Positions 6,736 through 15,802 of a stretch of 48,977 nucleotides of DNA are shown piece by piece; the stretch's first letter is position 1, and each line of letters opens with the position of its first letter. The stretch is taken from positions 1-48,977 of the forward strand of contig JACQZR010000277.1 in NCBI GenBank assembly GCA_016213775.1, read 5' to 3'. Origin of the DNA: Acidobacteriota bacterium. GTDB taxonomy: Bacteria; Acidobacteriota; Terriglobia; Bryobacterales; Bryobacteraceae. The notes below the pieces were generated by a model. The model was not told the DNA's origin and did no database searches. It saw only the letters and a list, made by a program, of their open reading frames with translations. Position numbers and translations under genes: made by a program.

Positions 6736-9700
6736 TTGGAGATCTTAACGAAGTTCTCATTGATCGTGGTTTCCCATCTCATTTTGTTCGCCCCATCTGC
6801 CAGGCCGCAGATGAGCCCTGACGGCCGTAGCGGACGGATCCCGACAGAGTCGCTCGGTCGAATCTCCGTTGTTGCCGACGAGGGGAAATCGCATCTCTGG
6901 ACAGCCCATTTCCGGTTGACAGCAATCGACTCGGCTTCCGTTTCACCGAATCCACGCCATCCGATTCGAGCAGTTGTGGACACGACAGGGAGAGTGTCGC
7001 TGCGAATCCCCCCCACCACGGAGGCGGGTATGTACCGGGTTGAACTTAGAGGCCGAGACACGGACAATCGCGAAGTTGCGGCGGTGTTGGATGTGGTGGT
7101 TCGAACAGCGGCTGTGCCGAAGGCCGCGGGGAACAAGGTGCCAGTCATCCTTCTGAACGGGTGGCAGAGATCCTGTGAGGATATTGAGTCGGAACAGGGG
7201 GAGTCCTCAGAAGATACGTTCGGAGAACTGCAACGGCTCCTGTCTGAGGACGGTTTTCCCGTGCGCTTCTTCAACAACTGTTCCTTCGGGAAGATCTCGA
7301 TTGAAAAGCTGGCGGGCGAATTGGAACTCTACTTGCGAAGTCTCCGCTTCGAGGATGGAGAACCAGTCCACGAGGTCGACTTGGTAGCCCACAGCATGGG
7401 CGGGCTAATCGTACGAGCCTATCTCGCTGGATTACGCGGCGATGGTCTCCCGGCACCTCCGGCGAATCACAAAGTCCGGAAGGTCATCCTCATATCGACA
7501 CCCAATTTCGGTGCGCTTGCGCCGTCGTGGTTGGGCGGCGAGCAGACGTCCGAGATGTCTCGGGGCAGCGAATTCCTCTGGAACCTGGCGACATGGAATC
7601 AAGGACAGGACGATCTTCGCGGGGTCGATGCCTTGGCAATTGTCGGCAACGCCAGCAATAATCTACAGACAAAAGGAGCAGACGACGGGGTGGTAAGCCT
7701 CACGAGCGGCTCTATCTTGTTCTCCAGGCCCGACGATCGCACACGGATCATCAACTACTGCCACACCACTCCAGACTGGAAGGAGATCTTCCTGGACTGC
7801 GACGGGAGACCGAGCATCGCGAAGGTGCAGGATACCTCACATGATACCTTCCGAATCCTCATGTCTTTCCTTGGTGAGGGAGATGAATGGATGGCTATCG
7901 GCCACACGCCTTCCGACGACACGAGGTGGCTCTCGAAGAACGGGGGCCTCTACTTTGGTGTCAGAGACGATCGAGGGAGGTGGTCGAGCCAGATGTCGGG
8001 AGTCTCGGTTGACAATACAGCGTTGGATGAAGGGGCCACGGGAAGGTATTACAAGGAGTTCGTGCCAGCAGGGCCCAACTCTGTTAGTTTCAGCACAAGT
8101 ATTGCACCTCCTCCGAATTGCAGTTCCTACTCGCAACTGGCGGGGCGTTACACCATCGTCAATTGTAAGTACGGTCCGGCAATACGGTCCGTTGATCCGC
8201 GGGTTCCTGAAAAGTCGAGTGTGCTTGTGGGTTCTGGCCGATCTATTACGCTCAACGGGGCCGGATTTGGGCCGCGCTGCCAAGACTGCAGAGTCTTGGT
8301 CGAGTTGCCTGGTGTAACGCCGGTGTCTTTGGAGATATCTTCTTGGAGCGACCAGTCAGTAGCGGCATTCCTGCCTGCCAGATTTTCAGGTCTGATCAAG
8401 ATGACGCTGGAAGGTGCTACCGGCTCGGACTCCTTACTTATTATGACGAGGCCTCCCGCAATTGTCCTGTCAGCAAACAAACTTAATTTCGTTTATACGA
8501 TTCGAGGGGCGACACCAGCCGCACAGTTTGTCAATATCTCCGACCACAACGGAGGCTCGATCGCCGTTACTGCATCCTCCGACCGCCCCTGGATACATGC
8601 TGAGAGTTCGACCGATGGCGTGGGCGTCTCCATTCGCCCGGGCGAGCTAACGCCTGGAACCTACAACGGCACAGTCCTCGTGACATCACCCGATGCGGTG
8701 AACAGCCCACAAGGTTTTGAGGTGACCCTCCAAGTTACTGCTTCACAGGGTGGGGTGGTTGATATCATTAAGACGATCGCGGGAAACGGGAGTAGTACTG
8801 CCAGCGGTAATGGCTTCGTGGCCACCTCCGCAGGAGTACCACAACCCCGCGATGTTGCCGTAGATCCAGCCGGCAACATCTACATCTCTTCTTCGGACAA
8901 TATTCGCCTGGTCCGACCGGATGGCCTTATCGACACATTAGGGACTATTCCCCTCCCGACTGTGGGTGGGTTTCCAATTCTTGGTCAGAGCTGGACCACT
9001 GGCATCGCGTACTTTGAAGGAAGCATCTATGCGGTTCAGAACAGTTCGACCGGCAGTCGGGTATTGCGAGTTGCAAGTGACGGGAGGAGTTCCGTGTTCG
9101 CCGAACCTGGAACCCTTGGCTTCAACGTCAATCAAATCGGCCAGTTCGCTGACATAGCGTTCGACAGCAATGGGTTCGTATACATTGCCGACAGCGCCCG
9201 TCATCGTGTCGTGGGCCGCAGAAGACAAGACACAGCTTTCTCCGTTATAGCTGGGCGAACAGGCGTCAGCGGTTTTAGTGGCGATGGCTCCAGTGCTACG
9301 CTCGCGTCTTTGAATACACCTTCCGGCCTTGCCGTTGATGCGGCCGGCAACCTTTACATTGCGGATTCGGGCAATCACAGGATCCGCAAGGTGGACAAGA
9401 GCGGGATCATTGCAACTGTGGCGGGATCCGGCGGTCCAAACGGTGGTTTCGCAGGTGATGGTGGTCCCGCTGTGAATGCACGGCTCAATAGACCACAAGG
9501 CCTAACGATCGATGGGTTAGATAATGTGTACATCGCTGACACAGGCAACGCCCGCATCCGGCGGGTGGATCTCAATGGGAGGATTAGTACAGTAGCCGGC
9601 TCTGGCGAAACTTCAGAATGCTTTTCCGACACATGTTACAGCGGTGACGGCAGCTTCGCTATTGCAGCCAGACTTAGCCAAAGCGTATCTGGAGTCACGG

Positions 9701-10527
9701 TAGACACAAACGGTGACCTATTCGTTGCGGATGCTGGAAACGAAAGGGTTCGCAAGATCACGTTTGACGCCCCTATCAGCAGCCTGCCAACCCCGATGAT
9801 ATCAGCTTCAGCCGGTCTCGGTGTGCAGAGTGGGGCATTTGGACGGGATATTTCTCTGGGCAGTCTTGCAGTTATTTTGGGGAACCACTTGGCACCGATT
9901 CTGAATGGCCGATTGTGGCGTGACGAGGATCTCATAGACAGAAGGTTACCGAGAGAACTGGAGGGCGTTAGTGTCACAATTGATGGCAAACCGGCTTACA
10001 TGGTTTCTATAGCTCCGACTGCACTACAGATCATCGTTCCAGATGATGTTTCCACCGGAATTGTTCCAGTTGTGGTGAAGACACCGTCCGGAACAGCCAG
10101 GACGTCTGCACGCGTGCAGCAGATTGCCCCTGCTTTATTTAGTTCTGCGCGAGGCCCCATAGGCACCATCTATGCATACGCCGTCCACGCAGACGGTACA
10201 AAAGTGGGGCATCCTTCCATCGTCCCTGGTTCCAGACCGGCACGGTCGGGTGACAGGATATCCATCTTCGGCACTGGATTTGGCTTCACGAATCCCCGGC
10301 GTCCGGCTGGGGAGCTCGGCGATCCAGCGCCTCTCGCGACGCGTTATACGGTGCGCCTCAACTACGACTCAATCGCAGACTCACCATTTGGCGGCCGAGT
10401 CTCTCCCGGGGAGTATCGGTTTGACATCAGGATGCCCGCTATCAGGAGTACAGATTTCATCTTCGTAAAGGTTGAGCTTGACGGAAAAGGCACGGATGAT
10501 CGTTTCGTTCTGGCAGTTTCTCCGTAG
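6736..10527 (+). CDS. Giant secreted lipase-like protein with IPT, BACON, NHL and Solibacter C-terminal domains
   Basis: About 1263 residues from TTG 6736, which I prefer because GGAGG lies 8 nt upstream and it gives a clean signal peptide (LTKFSLIVVSHLILFAPSA); in-frame ATG 6676 is possible. Domains in order: an alpha/beta-hydrolase with VILLNGWQ near residue 137, nucleophile Ser in LVAHSMGG (about 220), Asp in GADDGVV (about 315) and His in TSHDTF (about 368); an IPT/TIG fold (about 485-570); a BACON-like domain (about 575-670); NHL beta-propeller repeats with the pattern NVYIADTGNARIRRVD (about 675-1010); and the TIGR03437-type C-terminal domain (about 1018-1263). It is probably exported and acts on lipids or esters outside the cell. 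Confidence 0.8.
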   Translation: MEILTKFSLIVVSHLILFAPSARPQMSPDGRSGRIPTESLGRISVVADEGKSHLWTAHFRLTAIDSASVSPNPRHPIRAVVDTTGRVSLRIPPTTEAGMYRVELRGRDTDNREVAAVLDVVVRTAAVPKAAGNKVPVILLNGWQRSCEDIESEQGESSEDTFGELQRLLSEDGFPVRFFNNCSFGKISIEKLAGELELYLRSLRFEDGEPVHEVDLVAHSMGGLIVRAYLAGLRGDGLPAPPANHKVRKVILISTPNFGALAPSWLGGEQTSEMSRGSEFLWNLATWNQGQDDLRGVDALAIVGNASNNLQTKGADDGVVSLTSGSILFSRPDDRTRIINYCHTTPDWKEIFLDCDGRPSIAKVQDTSHDTFRILMSFLGEGDEWMAIGHTPSDDTRWLSKNGGLYFGVRDDRGRWSSQMSGVSVDNTALDEGATGRYYKEFVPAGPNSVSFSTSIAPPPNCSSYSQLAGRYTIVNCKYGPAIRSVDPRVPEKSSVLVGSGRSITLNGAGFGPRCQDCRVLVELPGVTPVSLEISSWSDQSVAAFLPARFSGLIKMTLEGATGSDSLLIMTRPPAIVLSANKLNFVYTIRGATPAAQFVNISDHNGGSIAVTASSDRPWIHAESSTDGVGVSIRPGELTPGTYNGTVLVTSPDAVNSPQGFEVTLQVTASQGGVVDIIKTIAGNGSSTASGNGFVATSAGVPQPRDVAVDPAGNIYISSSDNIRLVRPDGLIDTLGTIPLPTVGGFPILGQSWTTGIAYFEGSIYAVQNSSTGSRVLRVASDGRSSVFAEPGTLGFNVNQIGQFADIAFDSNGFVYIADSARHRVVGRRRQDTAFSVIAGRTGVSGFSGDGSSATLASLNTPSGLAVDAAGNLYIADSGNHRIRKVDKSGIIATVAGSGGPNGGFAGDGGPAVNARLNRPQGLTIDGLDNVYIADTGNARIRRVDLNGRISTVAGSGETSECFSDTCYSGDGSFAIAARLSQSVSGVTVDTNGDLFVADAGNERVRKITFDAPISSLPTPMISASAGLGVQSGAFGRDISLGSLAVILGNHLAPILNGRLWRDEDLIDRRLPRELEGVSVTIDGKPAYMVSIAPTALQIIVPDDVSTGIVPVVVKTPSGTARTSARVQQIAPALFSSARGPIGTIYAYAVHADGTKVGHPSIVPGSRPARSGDRISIFGTGFGFTNPRRPAGELGDPAPLATRYTVRLNYDSIADSPFGGRVSPGEYRFDIRMPAIRSTDFIFVKVELDGKGTDDRFVLAVSP

Positions 10528-10781
10528 CTTTACGGCAACATAGACCCATTGTCTCGGCTTGAATTCGCGGTTGAGGACGTCGACTGTCGGTTCAGTCGTC
10601 GTAGAAGTGTGGGTTATTGGGCGGTCTCGATGGCGGACCGCACAGAGTGCGCTCGCGACAGCCCCCTGGTCGGATGCTGACCGAAGGAGCACCGGAGGAC
10701 CTACAGTTGGAGGGGGACATTGCACGAAAATCTCCGGTGAGTGAGTAGATTTGGATGGATTGAAAGGAAGGGATTACGGCC

Positions 10782-11540
10782 TTGATCAAGAGACAAGTTT
10801 CGCAGATAGTGTTGACGGTGGTCTTCGTCTGCACACATTTGGGTTCCGGGCTGCCACTGGTTGAACCTCAGACCGAAGACGGAGTTCTCACAAACGAGCA
10901 GGTCATTGAAATGGTGAAAGCGAAGCTCTCGCCAAGTTTGATTATCAGCCAGATCAGGAATTCGAAGACGAAGTTCGACCTTTCGACGAAGGAGTTGATC
11001 CGGCTGAGCGCGGCGCAAGTACCGGAATCCATCATTGCGGTCATGCGGAATCCCCAAGCAATGGCGGCTGCTGGTGGACCGGCGGCCCCGGGCGGTTCGC
11101 CTGGCAAATCGGTGAAACTCGCAGATGGAGAAAAGGTGCGGCTAGTCCTTATGGAGGACATTTCTTCCGCGACCGCGAATCATGGGGATCGAATCAACTT
11201 CACCGTGGCCGAAGAAGTCAAGGTTGGAGAGTTTGTCGTTATCGCCAAAGGTGCCGCTGGGCGCGGGTCAGTTGCGGCGGCTAAGAAGAAGGGGATGTTG
11301 GGTCAAGGGGGCAAGCTCACGATTGCGATGGAGGGCACTAAGGCTGTAGATGGCCAGAATGTTCGTATCCGCGCCACTGCCGGCCGAGAGGGTGACGACA
11401 AGATGGGCAAGACCGTGGCAGTTGCAGTTCTTGCAGGGCCGTTCGCCGTACTCGTGAAAGGCAAAGACATTGTGGCTCCCAAGGGAACGGAATATACGGC
11501 CTATATCGACGAGAGCAAAGAGATCATCGTCTCACAATAG
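10782..11540 (+). CDS. Secreted or periplasmic conserved acidobacterial protein
   Basis: A 252-residue protein from TTG 10782, with GAAAGGAAGGG about 10 nt upstream. An N-terminal signal (QIVLTVVFVCTHLGSG) is followed by a helical repeat module, LTNEQVIEMVKAKLSPSLII then STKELIRLSAAQVPESIIAV (about residues 38-88), which I recall from many Solibacter proteins. The C-terminal part (about 110-252) is beta-rich and contains a Gly/Ala/Lys stretch (RGSVAAAKKKGMLGQGGKL) and a possible hydrophobic segment (VAVAVLAGPFAVLV). The function is unknown. It stands alone after the giant lipase gene and shares that region's composition. Confidence 0.65.
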   Translation: MIKRQVSQIVLTVVFVCTHLGSGLPLVEPQTEDGVLTNEQVIEMVKAKLSPSLIISQIRNSKTKFDLSTKELIRLSAAQVPESIIAVMRNPQAMAAAGGPAAPGGSPGKSVKLADGEKVRLVLMEDISSATANHGDRINFTVAEEVKVGEFVVIAKGAAGRGSVAAAKKKGMLGQGGKLTIAMEGTKAVDGQNVRIRATAGREGDDKMGKTVAVAVLAGPFAVLVKGKDIVAPKGTEYTAYIDESKEIIVSQ

Positions 11541-11718
11541 CGTCTTTGCGGAGGGAGTGTCTGCGGGGAGGACGGGCGCAGGGCCTGGCGGTCTGTCTCG
11601 CGCGTCGATGCTGTGCGTCCGCATGAGTGGGATCCTCGCTGATGCTCAGGCTGCTTATTGGAGATTGCCCGTTAGATCGTAGAAAGTAGCGACTCTCCGC
11701 TCGAAGGTAAGCTAGACT

Positions 11719-12435
11719 CTAGCCCATCCCCCGCCGCCGCCGCCATTCAAACAAGACCACCCCCGCCGCGACCGAAACATTCAACGACGCAATCGCCCCC
11801 GCCATCGGAATGCGCACCACAAAGTCGCATTGCTTCCGCACATGCTCGTGCAGCCCCTTGCCCTCGCCGCCGAGTACAAACACACAAGGCTCGGCGTAAT
11901 CCGTCTGGTCGTAATCCGTCTCGCCGCGTTCGTCCAGCCCATAGATCCAGAACTTCTTCTCTTTCAGCCGTTCGATTTCCTGGCGCACATTGCCGATCTT
12001 CAATACCGGCAGATGCTCGATCGCCCCCGCTGAGGCCTTGATCACCGTTTCCGTGACACCCGACGCGCGACGATCCGGTACCAGCACAGCATCCGCTCCG
12101 GCGGCATGCGCGGTACGCACGATGGCGCCGAGATTATGCGGATCCTCCACCCCATCCAGCAGGACGAAGCACTTCGCCCGATCCTCCAGAGCGATCTTGC
12201 TGGGCAGTTGTTGCGCCGCCGCGAACGCCACCACACCTTGATGTGTGGCCTGATTCGAAGCGCGGTCCAGCGCCTCCCGCGGTTCGTACCGCATGGACAC
12301 ACCAGCCGCCCGGCAGAGGTCGATGATTTCTTGCAGCTTCGCGCCACCCGCGCCTTTGGCAAGGAGCAAGCGATCAATCTGGCGTCCGGCGCGCAACGCT
12401 TCCCGCACCGGATGCACTCCGGCAATGACAGTCAT
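11719..12435 (-). CDS. rlmB: 23S rRNA (guanosine-2'-O-)-methyltransferase, SpoU/TrmH family
   Basis: A 238-residue SpoU methyltransferase, probably RlmB, which methylates the 2'-O of a guanosine in the 23S rRNA peptidyl-transferase region. The N-terminal RNA-binding part begins VIAGVHPVREALRAG. The three knot motifs are present: NLGAIVRTAHAAGADAVLVP (about 100-120), VFVLGGEGKGL (about 189-199) and IPMAGAIASLNVSVAAGVVL (about 210-230). ATG 12435 is preceded in frame by a GTG at 12438, so the start is uncertain by one codon. It is the last gene of a minus-strand operon, a few bases after the quinone oxidoreductase stop. Confidence 0.9.
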   Translation of the reverse strand: MTVIAGVHPVREALRAGRQIDRLLLAKGAGGAKLQEIIDLCRAAGVSMRYEPREALDRASNQATHQGVVAFAAAQQLPSKIALEDRAKCFVLLDGVEDPHNLGAIVRTAHAAGADAVLVPDRRASGVTETVIKASAGAIEHLPVLKIGNVRQEIERLKEKKFWIYGLDERGETDYDQTDYAEPCVFVLGGEGKGLHEHVRKQCDFVVRIPMAGAIASLNVSVAAGVVLFEWRRRRGMG

Positions 12436-12440
12436 CACGC

Positions 12441-13343
12441 CTACTCTACCACCAACACAATCTTTCCGAGATTACGATTCTCCGCCATGTAGCGGTGGGC
12501 TTCCCCCGCCTGTTCGATCGGGAATTGGCGATCCACGACGATCTGGAACGCACCGCCGGTCAATTGCTCCCAGAAGCGTTCGCGAAACGCGCGCACGATC
12601 TGAATGTGCTCGCTGCGCGGCCGCGAACGCAGCGTGGAACCCACGATCTTCAGCCGCTTGCGCAACACCGCGTTCAAATCGAGTTCGCCCTTGGCGCCGC
12701 CGAGCAGGCCAATGTTCACCAGCCGCCCAAACGGCGCCAGTGCAGCGATGTTTTGTGGCAGATACGACGCGCCAACACAGTCGAGAATCACATTCACCGG
12801 CGGGAGCGCGTCCATCGCAACGACCTCCGCGCCGAGATCCCGGCATGCCTGGGCCTTCGATTCCGTACGAACCGTGACGTACGCCCGCGCCCCCGCCGCC
12901 CGCGCCAATTGAATCGCAGCGGTACCGACGCCACTCGCGCCCGCGTGTATCAACACCGCCTCCCCCTCGCGCAGATCGCCCTCCAAAAAGAGATTTACGA
13001 ATGCCGTGAGCCACGCCTCGGGCACCGCCGCGCCTTGCGCAAACGACCAGTTCTCCGGCACTGGCAACAGCATGTCGCGATGCACCGCCGCCCGCGAAGC
13101 ATACGCTCCACCGGGCACCAGCGCACACACCCGTTCTCCTGTCCCTTCCACCGTTCCCGCGAGTTCCAGCCCAAGTATCGGACTCGCACCCGCGGGCGGC
13201 GGATACAGCCCGCGCGCTTGCAGCAAATCCGCGCGATTCACCCCGGCAGCGTGCACGAGAATGGACACCTCATCCCCCATCGGCACTGGATCGGCGGCAG
13301 CCTCCCACACCAATGCTCCGTCGCGCACCTGGATGGCCTGCAT
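12441..13343 (-). CDS. NAD(P)H quinone oxidoreductase, zinc-independent MDR family
   Basis: A 300-residue medium-chain dehydrogenase/reductase of the quinone-oxidoreductase (PIG3-like) group. Visible motifs are GVNRADLLQARGLYPPP (about 34-50), LGLELAGTVEGTGERV (about 56-71) and the nucleotide-binding stretch VLIHAGASGVGTAAIQLA (about 128-145). The cysteine and histidine ligands of zinc-type alcohol dehydrogenases are not seen, consistent with a zinc-free NADPH enzyme. At 300 residues it is slightly short (family about 320-330). It begins 2 bp after the stop of the deoxyhypusine-synthase-like gene and ends just before rlmB, so the three are probably co-transcribed. Confidence 0.85.
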   Translation of the reverse strand: MQAIQVRDGALVWEAAADPVPMGDEVSILVHAAGVNRADLLQARGLYPPPAGASPILGLELAGTVEGTGERVCALVPGGAYASRAAVHRDMLLPVPENWSFAQGAAVPEAWLTAFVNLFLEGDLREGEAVLIHAGASGVGTAAIQLARAAGARAYVTVRTESKAQACRDLGAEVVAMDALPPVNVILDCVGASYLPQNIAALAPFGRLVNIGLLGGAKGELDLNAVLRKRLKIVGSTLRSRPRSEHIQIVRAFRERFWEQLTGGAFQIVVDRQFPIEQAGEAHRYMAENRNLGKIVLVVE

Positions 13344-13345
13344 GG

Positions 13346-14575
13346 CTACTTCTCTTCCAACGACGCCATCAACCAGTCTTTGTTCTCTCTCACTGCGGCG
13401 AGCAGCTTCGCCGCCAGTGAATCGCGGTGATCATACAGCCGGTAGCCATCGGCGTCGCGCAGATACCCGAGCGCTTCGGGATGCCGCTCGCACACTTTCT
13501 CCACGCCCATCTCCGCGGCCATCGCCACGAACTTCCGTTTCTTGTCGAGCAGCGCCTTCACCACAAACGGCATCAGCGCCGAGTAATCTCCCTGCATGCT
13601 CTCAGTGGTCTTCTGGTAGCTGTCCTTATCCACCTTGCCCCACGTAACAGCCTCCGCCGGCGGGCATGACGACAGAGACCCGTCAGTCACCGGCGCCGAC
13701 ACGATCTGTACATCAAAGTGGTAGCCCCGAATATCCGGCAGCCCCAACACTTGCCCTAGCGCCGGCTCCGGCTGCAGGTTGTAGTTCTTCGGCACGCCGC
13801 CGCCGAGAATCAGCGTCGCCAGTTTGCCCACCGGATGATCCAACAACCCCCAACGGTGGTACGCGCACGCCTCAAAGACCTCGGCGTGCAAATCGATCTC
13901 GAACGCGTACTCCTCCACCAGACCGGCGTTGCGCATCGCCCAAAGCTTCATCGAATTCAAAAACACGCTGCCATCCGCCGGAGCGCCCACCAGCACCGGA
14001 ATCGCCATCCGCGTGCACGTCGACAACAGCCCCGCCTGCACCCCAAATCGCGATTCCTGCTCTCCATAGAACTTCCCCAACAGATACCGCAGTTCCGTCC
14101 CCGACATCTTTTTCTGGAACTCCGGCCGCCGCAGAATCGCCGACAAATACGAATCCTGATCCAACAGCACCTGCTCTTCAAACGCCATGTCAGTGACGCG
14201 AATCGTTCCTTCCTCGCGCAGTGCGCCGTCGTCGCCGAAGATCGGCACTTCAAACACCGGATCGTTCGTGTGATTCCGTAGCGAACGGTGCCCGTCGTGA
14301 TAACAAACCGCGTCGGTGGTGCTCAAATACGCCACCCAACCCGTTTCCAACAGCGGAATCAGCCACGCCTGGTGCTGCCCCGATACCGTCACCGGTCCGG
14401 AAATGGAAAGCGTCATCGGACACCCCATCCCAATGGCCTGATCGAGCAGCGTATAAATCCTGCGCAGGTACGCCCCGCCGAACGCCGGCAGGCAATTCAA
14501 AAAGACGTCTTCCAGAGTCTGACATTCATCCACACGGCGCACACGTACCGCGCGCCTGTCATTGTGTTGGTGCAT
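13346..14575 (-). CDS. Deoxyhypusine synthase-like (homospermidine synthase-type) protein
   Basis: A 409-residue member of the deoxyhypusine synthase superfamily. NAD-binding segments TLSISGPVTVSGQ and LSTTDAVCYHDGH occur near residues 55-95, LGGGVPKNYNLQ near 260-271, and the loop carrying the active-site Lys, AVTWGKVDKDSY, near 310-321 (the family's WGK motif). Eukaryotes and archaea modify eIF5A with this enzyme; bacteria lack eIF5A, and bacterial relatives usually make homospermidine or act on other polyamines. ATG 14575 is chosen over the upstream GTG 14611, which would overlap the divergent hydrolase start at 14605. It is the first gene of the operon with the quinone oxidoreductase and rlmB. 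Confidence 0.85.
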   Translation of the reverse strand: MHQHNDRRAVRVRRVDECQTLEDVFLNCLPAFGGAYLRRIYTLLDQAIGMGCPMTLSISGPVTVSGQHQAWLIPLLETGWVAYLSTTDAVCYHDGHRSLRNHTNDPVFEVPIFGDDGALREEGTIRVTDMAFEEQVLLDQDSYLSAILRRPEFQKKMSGTELRYLLGKFYGEQESRFGVQAGLLSTCTRMAIPVLVGAPADGSVFLNSMKLWAMRNAGLVEEYAFEIDLHAEVFEACAYHRWGLLDHPVGKLATLILGGGVPKNYNLQPEPALGQVLGLPDIRGYHFDVQIVSAPVTDGSLSSCPPAEAVTWGKVDKDSYQKTTESMQGDYSALMPFVVKALLDKKRKFVAMAAEMGVEKVCERHPEALGYLRDADGYRLYDHRDSLAAKLLAAVRENKDWLMASLEEK

Positions 14576-14604
14576 CGTTTTCGACCATAGCATATGCTTA
14601 CTGC

Positions 14605-15522
14605 ATGACACTGACTCGCCGGCAGGCCATCATGACCCTTGCCTCAGCCGCCACCGCGTCCGCCCGCCCCCAAGGCCTCCTGATCGACACGCACATCCAC
14701 CTCTTCGCCGATGACACCCGCAAATTCCCGTATCACAGCAGCGGCACGTACACGCCTCCGGCCGCGCCGCTCGAGGCCTATGCGAAGTTCATCGCCGAGA
14801 GCAAGATCAACCACACTATCGTCGTCCATCCAGAACCCTACCAGGACGATCACTCCTACCTCGAATACTGCTTCCGCAACGAACCGTCTCCCGGCTTCTT
14901 CAAGGGCACCTGCCTGTACGACCCCATCGACCCCGCCACCCCCGCGCGCATGGCAGAGTTGATGAAGCGCAATCCACGCCGCATCGTGGCCCTCCGCATT
15001 CACGTCAACCGTAAGCCGGGCTCGGCGCCAACCACCTCCGGCGCCATCCGCGACCGCGATCTCATGCACCCGCAAATGAAGAAGACCTGGGAGGCGGCGC
15101 ACCGTCTCGGCCTGGGCATCCAGATGCACTTCATCCCGCATTGGGCCAAGCAGATCGGCGAGCTCGCCCGGCAGTTCCCACAAACGCCTGTGATCCTCGA
15201 CCATCTTGCGCGAGCAGGGCAGGGAACACCCGCCGAGTACGACGAGGTGCTCCGTCTGGCCAAACTGCCCAAGGTCTACATGAAATTCTCCGGTTGGCGC
15301 TACTCCTCCAAGCAGGAGCATCCTTTCGCCGACGCCCGCCCGCTCGTTCGCCGAACCTATGACGCGTTCGGCCCCGACAAGTTGATTTGGGGCGGCCTCG
15401 GCCACAATCCCAAGGACTTCAACCTGGCGGTCGAGGTCTTTGAAGGCATGTTTGCGTTTGCTTCCGAGCGGGACCGCGCCAGGATCCGCGGCCTTACCGC
15501 GAAATCCCTGTTCGCATGGTAA
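14605..15522 (+). CDS. Amidohydrolase-2 family TIM-barrel protein with Tat-like signal
   Basis: A 305-residue metal-dependent hydrolase fold. The ATG at 14605 gives the twin-arginine-like start MTLTRRQAIMTLASAATAS, so it is probably exported folded. The first metal motif is DTHIHLF (about 31-37), with IQMHFIP (about 172-178) and VILDHLARAG (about 195-204) as later ligand strands. The last strand, where relatives usually read WGSDYPH or WGSDWPH, here reads IWGGLGHNP (about 262-270), so the catalytic Asp appears to be missing. It may therefore be inactive or use different chemistry. The gene is divergent from the deoxyhypusine-synthase-like gene and 12 bp ahead of the small 70-residue ORF. Confidence 0.8.
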   Translation: MTLTRRQAIMTLASAATASARPQGLLIDTHIHLFADDTRKFPYHSSGTYTPPAAPLEAYAKFIAESKINHTIVVHPEPYQDDHSYLEYCFRNEPSPGFFKGTCLYDPIDPATPARMAELMKRNPRRIVALRIHVNRKPGSAPTTSGAIRDRDLMHPQMKKTWEAAHRLGLGIQMHFIPHWAKQIGELARQFPQTPVILDHLARAGQGTPAEYDEVLRLAKLPKVYMKFSGWRYSSKQEHPFADARPLVRRTYDAFGPDKLIWGGLGHNPKDFNLAVEVFEGMFAFASERDRARIRGLTAKSLFAW

Positions 15523-15534
15523 GATGAGAAAGTT

Positions 15535-15747
15535 ATGTCAGCAATTCCGAATGTAAGGCGTTTCCGTATTGCTCACCCGGAAACCGGCCAGGTGGCCACG
15601 ATCATGGCGGTTCTGCCCAAAGGCACCGATCCCGACGTCTATGTCGCCGATGCGACAAAGCGGTTCGATTGGAAGGGTTGGCAGGAAGCCCAACAGAAAC
15701 AGTTCAAGATCCGCGTCGGTCAGCAGAAACAGAAGAAGGCAAAGTAG
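15535..15747 (+). CDS. Small basic conserved protein
   Basis: A 70-residue cytosolic protein beginning MSAIPNVRRFRIAHPETGQ, with a central PKGTDPDVYVADATKRFDWK and a Lys/Gln-rich tail (QQKQFKIRVGQQKQKKAK). The start lies 12 bp after the amidohydrolase stop, with GAGAAAG upstream of the ATG. I do not recognise the family. The regular codon use, the ribosome site and the tight spacing support a real gene. The basic tail could bind nucleic acid, which is a guess. It converges with the HEAT-repeat gene. Confidence 0.6.
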   Translation: MSAIPNVRRFRIAHPETGQVATIMAVLPKGTDPDVYVADATKRFDWKGWQEAQQKQFKIRVGQQKQKKAK

Positions 15748-15802
15748 TCCTTCTCCCTCCTACCGCCGAATCTTCGAAAAGAATTCCAGGGCAGCTACGC
15801 AA

